The translations under genes and the position numbers were made by a program. A stretch of DNA of 64,000 bases from G963674685 sp964591275 (GTDB lineage Bacteria > Lernaellota > Lernaellaia > JACKCT01): the NCBI GenBank assembly GCA_964591275.1, contig CAZQAE010000004.1:1-64000 (forward strand), in the 5' to 3' direction. Positions 43,909-50,860 of the stretch are shown one piece after another (position 1 is the stretch's first letter; each line of letters starts with the position of its first letter). A model generated the notes under the pieces. The model made no database searches, was not told where the DNA came from, and saw nothing but the letters and a program-made list of their open reading frames with translations.

Positions 43909-44670
43909 ATGAATCGAACGGCTTTTCTCCTGGCTTTGCTTTTCTGCCTGATCCTTTGGCTCCCATCATACACGCGGGCCGAAGACGAAGATATTCCAGA
44001 TGAAGATATTGAAGCGGATGATCGGATCGGATTCTCCTCCGAGGCCGAAGCCGTCTCTCCGGGCGCCATCGCGCCTCTGACGCAATATGAGTTTTCCTTT
44101 GTTGTTCACAACACGAGTTCCAACAGCTACGTCCAGAGGTGGATCGGGACCGTCGATCTGTTTATGCCGAGCATGGGTTACGTGGTGGATTTGGATAACG
44201 TATCCGAACCGGACGGTCTGCATTTCGGCACGTGGCAGTTCGCTTATTACGAAGCATATGGCCGGCAGCACTTAACCTGGAGAAATCTGGGGATGTGGCG
44301 CACTTTTTTTGGCGACATCCGCGAAGGCGAGCACCTGGAGTTTTCCTTTATTGCCACGACGGATGAGGGACCCACGGACGGATTCCAATGGAAAACCATC
44401 GCCGACAGCGGTGAAATGGCCATAGGCTGGTTCTTCGTTGGGATCGCCGATGATGACGTGGATGATGATGTTGATGACGATGACACGAGTGCGCCCGACG
44501 ATGATACAGGCGACGATGACGACGGCTGGAGCGATGATGACGACGGCTGGAGCGATGATGACGACGACGATTTCGGCCAACTGAACGATGACAATAACGA
44601 TGACGACGACGAAGAATCGGAAACCGACGACACGGACCTCACCGGATCGGAATCAAGCTGCGGCTGTTGA
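43909..44670 (+). CDS. Exported protein with Asp/Trp-rich repeats and SSCGC C-terminus
   Basis: A 253-residue exported protein. Signal peptide (1-24, LLALLFCLILWLPSYTRA), a beta-rich domain (about 30-180, QYEFSFVVHNTSSNSYVQRW...) of unknown family, then about 70 residues of Asp-rich low complexity that include tandem DDDDGWSDDDDGWSDDDD units. The tail is GSESSCGC. It is a class B member of the Asp-rich secretome. GGAGGGTG before the ATG at 43909 supports the start; the frame upstream to 43846 is not coding. It could be a surface protein that chelates divalent metals through the acidic tail. Confidence 0.7.
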   Translation: MNRTAFLLALLFCLILWLPSYTRAEDEDIPDEDIEADDRIGFSSEAEAVSPGAIAPLTQYEFSFVVHNTSSNSYVQRWIGTVDLFMPSMGYVVDLDNVSEPDGLHFGTWQFAYYEAYGRQHLTWRNLGMWRTFFGDIREGEHLEFSFIATTDEGPTDGFQWKTIADSGEMAIGWFFVGIADDDVDDDVDDDDTSAPDDDTGDDDDGWSDDDDGWSDDDDDDFGQLNDDNNDDDDEESETDDTDLTGSESSCGC

Positions 44671-44720
44671 GTCATAAAACCGTTATCTGATTCCCATCCC
44701 AAAACTGCGATGGGACTGGC

Positions 44721-44868
44721 GTAGTTCCCCGACCCAGAATGAGAAATTTTTTGTGAGGTCAAGGAAATCAAGGGTTTGTGCTTAAGGCGTACTTGAGTAC
44801 GCCGCACAATCAAAACCGAAGATTGACGACGAGATCGCGGAAAAGGGCCATTCTGGGACGGGAACTAT
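44721..44868. repeat. Approximately 150-bp imperfect inverted-repeat element
   Basis: The ends TAGTTCCCCGACCCAGAATG (44722-44741) and CATTCTGGGACGGGAACTA (44849-44867) are near-perfect complements. The centre GGCGTACT-TG-AGTACGCC is a perfect 8-bp hairpin. The intermediate arms pair loosely. The right end covers the stop codon of the gene at 44865-47366. The shape suggests a miniature mobile hairpin element or a bidirectional terminator between two convergent genes. Confidence 0.6.
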
Positions 44869-47366
44869 CTAATACGCGCCTCGCCAATATATGACACTTC
44901 AATGATGAGCGATTGCTCCGGCGCGGCTGTCAGGCTGGGGAGTTTTGCGCGGGAGCGGCCCCACTCGCTTTCGATTTCCGGCTCTGCGAGTTCGCCGCCA
45001 ACCGAAACGGACTCAATCTGACCAGGAATGGAAACGATAGCGTCAACGATAATCTGAGCCACATCGCTTTCTACGATGACACGGCGCGTCTGGCCGTCAT
45101 CCTCGACGCGCAGATTAAATGAGTTATCAGCCAGGATCGCATTGTCGATGGCGGCGAATTCCCAACCCGTGGGAAGGTGCGGCGCTATGACGATGCGATT
45201 TTGCCGCGCGTCCAGTTCGAGGCCGAAGAGGTATTGAATCTGCGCTGCGGCGTTGATGCCGCCCTCCCAGGAACGGAAGCGCGCGGTCAGGTCGGACACG
45301 GCGCCCAGCGGTTCGTAGAGATACATGAAGCGGCTGAAATCATCGACGATCTGCCCTTCGCTGACCGAGCCGCAGGTGTGGAAAAAATCCTCATACAGGG
45401 TAAAGGCTTTTTCGGCCATGGGATGATCGATGCGGGCGAGGTTGTCTAGCGTGTATCCATAGTTCATACCGGTGACCACGCCCTCGTCAAAGCCGAGAAG
45501 GATCCTTAACCAATCATAGGAAGGATCAGCGGGCGTAAACATCATGCCGTCTTCACGGCCCAACATTTCCCAGGTGTTGACCATGTTTTGCCTGGCTTTG
45601 GGATCGTCGGCGCGCAGATAGCCGCACCACAACGCCTGCGTGTTGACGTCTTCATAGGGACGGTCGTCTGGTTCCAATGTATTGATGTCGATAATGGGCG
45701 TGTAATAACCTTTGTCCTCCAACCAGTAACGCTCCTCGGCGCAGGCGCGAAAATCATCAGCCAGATCGCGAAATTCCTCTTCGTGTTCGGCGTATCCGAA
45801 ATGCGCGGCGACGTCGGTTAAAAACTCGGCGGCGGCCACAAACAGAAAGGAGGAATTGGCCGACAGATGCGAATCAGCGTATTCGTCGAAAATCCACTGC
45901 CCGAAGGCGAGCGCCATTGCCGGGCGAAAGGTTTCGTCGCCGGAAAATGGCAGAAGACATCCTTCCCGAATATTCTGGTGAATCAGCGCGTGGCGCAACA
46001 TTCCATAACGCTCTTCCAAAGGCGCCCAATCTCCCGTGGCGTCCAGGTAAGCCTTATAGTGCAAAATGAGATAGCTGGGGCTTTCGGCCGACGAGCGCCC
46101 GCCCATCACCGGCATGTTTTCCCAATCCGGCTGCTCCTGCCCTGGTGTGAACTGCGTATCGACGCTGAAGGAGTTATTGATGCCGCCGGACTCCAGCGCG
46201 CAAAGCCAGTAATAGTCGATCATGGCCTTATAATCCTCGACCCGTCCCATCAGCGGATAATAGCGCGCCGGTCCCATCATATCCCGAAGCCAGATGCCCG
46301 TGTACTCGCTCATCTGATTCGGGGCGCCCTGGTCGGTGACCTGCACATGCAGGATGTACGTGGCGGCGTCAATCAAATCATCAAAACGTTCGGAGCTCGT
46401 TTGAATCCGCGCCCCCTGCCCGGTGAAATCCATCCACCAGTCGTACGTGGCGTTTAGCAGCGTGTCCGAATCAACTTGCGACGCCTCCTCGAAGATCGGC
46501 AGTGCATCGCCCGGCAGGTTGAAGGCCATCAGAAACTCGGTGGAAAATTCCGCGCCCGACTGAAGCGTGCCGACCGGCATTTCCAGCGACTTGGCGCTTT
46601 TTGTTTTTGTTTGATTTTGGTCCACGAAACCGCCCGCCATCCGGCGTACAACGCCCCATATATCCAGCTCATCGGCATAGGCTTCACGAACCAGACCGTT
46701 TTCCACGCGGCCCATGACCGTTTCCATGACAAGAGACAGGCCGGAAACCGGAAAGCTGCCACGGTTGTGAACCACGAAAATTCTCGCCAGCGTGTTGTGG
46801 AGATCTGTTCCATCTATGCCGTCGCCGCGCGGCGCAAAATCGATTGTCCATAAAGACAAATCTCCGGCGTCCTGCCGGATAACGATGATGGCCGAGTTGC
46901 GCACGCGGTATGCATATTCATTTTCCCAGGCGACGGGGAAGCCGTCCCGATAAAGAAAAAAGCGCTTGTCGGAAAAGAATTTGGTGTGACGCTGATAGTT
47001 GGGACCGGCGATGTTGTGCAGCGTATTAAAGGGCGCTTTGCAGGCGACCATGGAAAAAATGCGCCCGTTGCCAATGCCGAATCCTCCGATGTCGCGCGTC
47101 GAGACCGGATCGCTTCTGTCGTATTGCTGATGCCAACTCGACCAGTTGTTAAGAAATGGGCGGTCGGTCAGATATTGCGGAATATTTTCGTCATCATCGT
47201 CGCCAGTATCATCATTGATATCGTCATCTCCTGAATCGTCATCCACATCGTCGTTGGTCTCTGTAGAATCATCACCATTATCGTCATCGTCTCCGCACGT
47301 GCACGAGGCGACAAGAGTGCAAGAAAAAAGAATGACGATAAAAACTCGAAGATGCGACGCTGTCAT
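44865..47366 (-). CDS. Lipoprotein with six-hairpin (alpha/alpha)6 glycosidase-like domain
   Basis: An 833-residue lipoprotein. The signal peptide ends LVASC, then TCGDDDDNGDD and an acidic spacer to about residue 60. A beta-sandwich domain (about 70-290) precedes an alpha/alpha-toroid (about 300-770, with WLRDMMGPARYYPLMGRVEDYKAMIDYYW, AMALAFGQWIFDEY, WEGGINAAAQIQYLFGLELD). The architecture fits GH65/GH63/GH95-like glycosidases or phosphorylases. Conserved acids such as Glu/Asp in WLRD and WEGG are candidates but the family number is uncertain. AAGGAGA precedes the ATG. It carries the class A acidic spacer. Confidence 0.7.
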   Translation of the reverse strand: MTASHLRVFIVILFSCTLVASCTCGDDDDNGDDSTETNDDVDDDSGDDDINDDTGDDDDENIPQYLTDRPFLNNWSSWHQQYDRSDPVSTRDIGGFGIGNGRIFSMVACKAPFNTLHNIAGPNYQRHTKFFSDKRFFLYRDGFPVAWENEYAYRVRNSAIIVIRQDAGDLSLWTIDFAPRGDGIDGTDLHNTLARIFVVHNRGSFPVSGLSLVMETVMGRVENGLVREAYADELDIWGVVRRMAGGFVDQNQTKTKSAKSLEMPVGTLQSGAEFSTEFLMAFNLPGDALPIFEEASQVDSDTLLNATYDWWMDFTGQGARIQTSSERFDDLIDAATYILHVQVTDQGAPNQMSEYTGIWLRDMMGPARYYPLMGRVEDYKAMIDYYWLCALESGGINNSFSVDTQFTPGQEQPDWENMPVMGGRSSAESPSYLILHYKAYLDATGDWAPLEERYGMLRHALIHQNIREGCLLPFSGDETFRPAMALAFGQWIFDEYADSHLSANSSFLFVAAAEFLTDVAAHFGYAEHEEEFRDLADDFRACAEERYWLEDKGYYTPIIDINTLEPDDRPYEDVNTQALWCGYLRADDPKARQNMVNTWEMLGREDGMMFTPADPSYDWLRILLGFDEGVVTGMNYGYTLDNLARIDHPMAEKAFTLYEDFFHTCGSVSEGQIVDDFSRFMYLYEPLGAVSDLTARFRSWEGGINAAAQIQYLFGLELDARQNRIVIAPHLPTGWEFAAIDNAILADNSFNLRVEDDGQTRRVIVESDVAQIIVDAIVSIPGQIESVSVGGELAEPEIESEWGRSRAKLPSLTAAPEQSLIIEVSYIGEARIR

Positions 47367-47475
47367 GAGGGTCTCCTTAATGAATATTTGCCTTTTTTCA
47401 TGATCTGCATGAAGAAAGTCGTCTAACAGGAATTTTCCATTTTCTCTATAATTTCAAGGCCTCCAAGAATTCGTA

Positions 47476-47931
47476 TCAGGAGTTCTTAAATAAATGTCGC
47501 AAGAAAGCAAGTGCTTCTAAATAAACTTTCGGCTCCTTGGAAGCCCTGGGGCCGGCGATGTTGAGCACGGCGATCTTATTATCCGCGATCCATCGCTTAA
47601 CTTTGGAAAGATCCTGGCCCTGGCGAAGATCCATGATCATATGCGGCTTGTGAAGCTTCTTGGCCGCCTGCGCCGTGAAAGCTGTGCCGCCGCTAATGTC
47701 TCCCCTCGCCAGAATCAGCGTTCCATCGCTGTCACGCACGTTCCATTGCGTGCGCTGGCTGTATGCCTCCGAGGGTGTTTGCTTGAGAGGATACTTTTCG
47801 TCGATCGGTCCGTCCTCCGCCGGTCGACCCTTCGGACACCACCCCCCGAGGGGAAAGCCGTTTTCCAGCGCCGCATCCAGCGCCGCCCTGTCAACGCCGC
47901 TTTGCCCTCCGGAAACTATTTTTTTTATCAT
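47476..47931 (-). CDS. MoCo-carrier-like (putative molybdenum carrier) Rossmann protein
   Basis: A 151-residue protein with the opening IKKIVSGGQSGVDRAALDAAL and the segment GFPLGGWCPKGRPAEDGPI, ending with IAVLNIAGPRASKEPKVY. This is the putative molybdenum-cofactor-carrier / YpsC-like Rossmann family, with Gly-rich nucleotide-binding start and a conserved Arg/Glu pocket (YSQRTQWNVRDSDGTLI). I start at ATG 47931; the open frame continues upstream to 48036 through non-coding-like sequence. GGGG lies about 6 nt before it. It is alone in its direction. Confidence 0.75.
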   Translation of the reverse strand: MIKKIVSGGQSGVDRAALDAALENGFPLGGWCPKGRPAEDGPIDEKYPLKQTPSEAYSQRTQWNVRDSDGTLILARGDISGGTAFTAQAAKKLHKPHMIMDLRQGQDLSKVKRWIADNKIAVLNIAGPRASKEPKVYLEALAFLRHLFKNS

Positions 47932-48101
47932 CGTCGGCCCCTTTCGCGCTGCGGCCCTTAGCGACTTGACGCTATTTTTGAATATGCATGCAACTCTCAT
48001 CTCGTCAAGTCCGACGCGAAAATTCGTGACTGGCACGAATGGCGCTAAGATAATCCTTTTGGCGCATCACTCATTCCTATAAAATAATTTCAGAGGATGA
48101 T

Positions 48102-48121
48102 CACAGCCGCCCTCGGCTGTG
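48102..48121. repeat. Covarying hairpin repeat (CACAGCCG-CCCT-CGGCTGTG)
   Basis: A perfect 8-bp stem with CCCT loop. Against the copy at 368-387 it differs at two bases that restore pairing (G-C to C-G), and against 12579-12598 at other paired positions. This compensatory change supports selection for the fold. It is flanked by GATGATCA. Confidence 0.65.
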
Positions 48122-48167
48122 TTGTAAGGACATTCAGAGCTGAGACCATTGTAATTATTCGGTCAAA

Positions 48168-48221
48168 GTCGCGACAAGCCTACTTCGCTAAAGCTACGAA
48201 GCCTTCAATGTCTCTCCTACA
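48168..48221. repeat. Nested repeat: TAGGAGCG-family copy split by a second hairpin repeat
   Basis: GTCGCGACAAG (48168-48178) and ATGTCTCTCCTACA (48208-48221) are the two halves of the same unit as the arms at 19232-19257. A 29-bp hairpin-forming block (CCTACTTCGCTAAAGCTACGAAG...) sits between them. One repeat family seems to have inserted into another. Confidence 0.6.
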
Positions 48222-48229
48222 CAGCCGCA

Positions 48230-48262
48230 CTCATACTTCATACTTCATACCTCATACTTTGC
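48230..48262. repeat. Period-7 (CATACTT/CATACCT) tandem repeat
   Basis: About four 7-base units of CATACYT immediately follow the first beta-helix gene's stop side. The same tract recurs in the spacers at 50811-50855 and 53695-53741, so it travels with the duplicated gene unit. Confidence 0.6.
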
Positions 48263-48264
48263 CG

Positions 48265-50679
48265 CTACGGCGTCCACTCGTCCACGCCGATGTCCCAACC
48301 CGCGCCAAATGGACGCGCATCGCCCTCGAAGTCAAAGTCCACAAGACCTGAACCGATGTAATCCGGCACGGGATCAATGCCGGCATCGATGCACGGGCTT
48401 GCGTTCTGAAGGTGGAAATCGCCCTCGCTCGGATTCACGAAGAGCGGATCGTCGCTGATGTTGCCCGAGGCCTCTTCACAACCGGTCCACGCGCAGGTGT
48501 TGACTTCGCCGATGGTATTTGCCTGGCAACCATTTTGGTAAATCAAGCAATTCATATCCGCGCCCCAGATGTCGTTATTCACCAACGTTGTTGTGCCGCC
48601 GTTGATCACACCGTTGCTGTAGTCGCTTCCCGATCCGCCGTCGATGGTATTGTTCACCAGCGTCGCCGTGCCATCGTGGTTGTATACGCCATAGCTATCG
48701 TATCCCAAGCCGCCGTTGATGACATTGTTCACCAGCGTAGCCGTGCCGGAGATGTACACGCCGTTGCAGGAGCTTCCCGATCCGCCGCTGATGGTGTTGT
48801 TCGCCAGTGTCGCCGTGCCGGCACTGCTCACTCCGTAACTTCTGCTGCTTCCCGATCCACCGTCGATGGTGTTGTTCACCAGCGTCGCCGTGCCATCGTC
48901 GTTGTACACACCATAGCTATAGTATTTTGACCCGCCGTCGATGACATTGTTCGTCAGCGTCGCCGTGCCATCCTCGCTGTATACGCCATAGCTTCTGGCG
49001 GCCGTGCCCGTCGTCGACCTACCGTCGAGGGTGTTGTTATCAGCCGACGTAACCGAGTCGTGAGAGTTGCGTACGCCGTAACTGTATCCGCTTGATCCGC
49101 CATTGATAATGTTATTCGTCAGCGTCACCTTGCCGTCGTAGTTTCGCACACCGTAGCTTTTTCTACCCGAGGGCGACCTGCCGTTGAGGGTGTTGTTATC
49201 AGCCGACCTAACCAAGTCTTGAGAGTTGCGCACGCCGCAGTAGTAGTCGTCCCCAGACTCGCCGTTGATAATGTTGTTCACCAGCGTCGCCGTGCCTTTG
49301 TAGTTGCTCACGCCAAAGCTGGAGCTATTACCGCCTGTCGGTGACCCGCCGGCAATGATGTTGTTCGTCAGCGTCACCGTGCTGCCGCCGAAAATGTACA
49401 CGCCACGGGTGCTGTAAGTAGTTTCCGACCCGCCGTGGATGGTAAAGCCTTGAATCGCGACGGGATTTGAACCTCTTATTATTACAGCCGTTGACGTAGC
49501 AGCACTTATCGTCGTGACGTTGAGGTCCATATTCCTGGTCCAGCCGGTGGACTCGTAGCCGCCGAAAAGAGAAACCTGCGGTTCCACTTCTTCCGAATAG
49601 TCGCCCTGGGCGACAAATACGGACTTACCCGCCAAAAACGCCAGATTCGCACCGGCGCCTATCGTTCGCTTGGGCGCCGCCATTGTGCCGGGATTGGAGT
49701 TATCGCCTGTCGTCGCAACAAAGACGCCGGTCTCGTCGCTGAGTACAAGGTCTTCCCCGTCGCAGTTGTTATCGATGCCGTCGTCGGGCAGTTCCGGCGC
49801 GCCGGCGTTGGTTAATGGATCAGCGTCATCGCAGTCAAGGATCGCACCGCTGGTTCCAAAGAGCGCGAAGCCATCGGCATCCGCATCCCCGCTGGCCGCG
49901 TCTCCAATCACTCCATCGCAGTTAAGATCTATGAAAACTAGCTCATCGTCCGCAGCGCCTGGATTGATCAGGTAGTCGTTATCAACGCAGTCATCGCCGC
50001 CGGTCTCCTCCGACTGGTAGCCGTCGCAGTCTTCATCGAAATCCTCATCGATTATACCGTCGCAGTTGTTATCCACACCGTCAAAGACTTCGGTCGCGTA
50101 GGGATTCACTGCATTGACGGCGTCGTTGCAATCCCCAAAATCTTCCGAATAGCCGTCGCCGTCGTTGTCCACATCCAATGGGCCGTTGTTGACCTGCTCG
50201 CCTTCGCAGGAGGGTGGGCTGATGTCGTCATCAACATCATCGTTTACATCGTCATCGATATCATCATCCACGTCGTCGTTCACATCGTCATCCACATCAT
50301 CGTTCACGTCATCGTTGACATCATCATCCACGTCGTCGTTCACATCGTCATCCACATCGTCGTTCACGTCGTCGTTCACATCATCATCCACGTCGTCGTT
50401 CACATCGTCACCGGTATCGTCATCAACATCGTCGTTCACGTCGTCGTTGACATCATCATCCCCGACTTCCACGCAGCACCCCCCACAGCAAGCCCATCCC
50501 GGGCCGAAAGCGGCGGTGCACTCCGCGGTTATTCCGCAGGTAAAACAAGACTCGTCATCATCGATTTGCTCCGAGCCAGATGAAGAATCGTCATCTCCGC
50601 ATCCACAGGAAATAATGCCCGCAAAAGAAAGCGAGAACGCCAAAATAAAAGTCCAAAATAAAAGCATCGTCGTTCGCAT
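48265..50679 (-). CDS. Asp-rich lipoprotein with MopE-like motifs and right-handed beta-helix (tandem paralogue 3)
   Basis: An 804-residue lipoprotein: lipobox IISC then GCGDDDSSSGSEQIDDDES. A Cys-rich segment (CFTCGITAECTAAFGPGWACCGGCC) is followed by an Asp-rich spacer of tandem DDVN/DDVD 4-mers (about 75-150), then MopE-type motifs (DNDGDGYSEDFGDCND, VDNNCDGIIDEDFDEDCDGYQ) and a long beta-helix (about 330-700) of NNTIDGGSGSS-SYGVYN-ATLVNN units. It ends GAGWDIGVDEWTP. MopE motifs bind metal; parallel beta-helices present extended surfaces, and DUF1565-like ones occur on cell-surface proteins. Substrate unknown. GAGAGG precedes the ATG. Confidence 0.85.
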   Translation of the reverse strand: MRTTMLLFWTFILAFSLSFAGIISCGCGDDDSSSGSEQIDDDESCFTCGITAECTAAFGPGWACCGGCCVEVGDDDVNDDVNDDVDDDTGDDVNDDVDDDVNDDVNDDVDDDVNDDVDDDVNDDVNDDVDDDVNDDVDDDIDDDVNDDVDDDISPPSCEGEQVNNGPLDVDNDGDGYSEDFGDCNDAVNAVNPYATEVFDGVDNNCDGIIDEDFDEDCDGYQSEETGGDDCVDNDYLINPGAADDELVFIDLNCDGVIGDAASGDADADGFALFGTSGAILDCDDADPLTNAGAPELPDDGIDNNCDGEDLVLSDETGVFVATTGDNSNPGTMAAPKRTIGAGANLAFLAGKSVFVAQGDYSEEVEPQVSLFGGYESTGWTRNMDLNVTTISAATSTAVIIRGSNPVAIQGFTIHGGSETTYSTRGVYIFGGSTVTLTNNIIAGGSPTGGNSSSFGVSNYKGTATLVNNIINGESGDDYYCGVRNSQDLVRSADNNTLNGRSPSGRKSYGVRNYDGKVTLTNNIINGGSSGYSYGVRNSHDSVTSADNNTLDGRSTTGTAARSYGVYSEDGTATLTNNVIDGGSKYYSYGVYNDDGTATLVNNTIDGGSGSSRSYGVSSAGTATLANNTISGGSGSSCNGVYISGTATLVNNVINGGLGYDSYGVYNHDGTATLVNNTIDGGSGSDYSNGVINGGTTTLVNNDIWGADMNCLIYQNGCQANTIGEVNTCAWTGCEEASGNISDDPLFVNPSEGDFHLQNASPCIDAGIDPVPDYIGSGLVDFDFEGDARPFGAGWDIGVDEWTP
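50223..50463 (-). repeat. 12-bp minisatellite coding the Asp-rich spacer
   Basis: The plus strand reads as consecutive variants of TCATCGTTCACG / TCGTCATCCACA. Each 12-bp unit encodes D-D-V-(N/D) on the minus strand. About 20 units are present in this gene, fewer and different in the paralogues, as expected for slippage-driven length change. Confidence 0.8.
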
Positions 50680-50860
50680 TTCAGCCTCTCTTCATTGTCT
50701 CAATGTTTCACCCTTCGCAACGAACTTTTCGCCTCTGACAGGGCTTTGCCGAATTCCGAATTCATTCCGCACTCCGCACTCGAAATTCCGCATTCCCTTG
50801 GCCGTTCCTACCTCATACTTCATACTTCATACCTCATACTTCATACCTCATACCTTGCCG
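50680..50860. repeat. 181-bp spacer repeat between tandem paralogues 2 and 3
   Basis: Exactly 181 bp, like the spacer at 53564-53744, and closely similar to it throughout. It contains the upstream ribosome site of one gene, an ATTCCG-rich block (GAATTCCGAATTCATTCCGC) and a period-7 CATACYT tract (50811-50855). The matching length and sequence show that gene plus spacer were duplicated as one unit. Confidence 0.8.

Noticed and set aside
48600..49400. Regular near-repeats of the type TTGTTCACCAGCGTCGCCGTGCC about every 70 bp, CRISPR-like at first sight
   Set aside because: They are coding: each unit is one rung of the right-handed beta-helix (NNTIDGG / ATLVNN) read on the minus strand in one unbroken frame.
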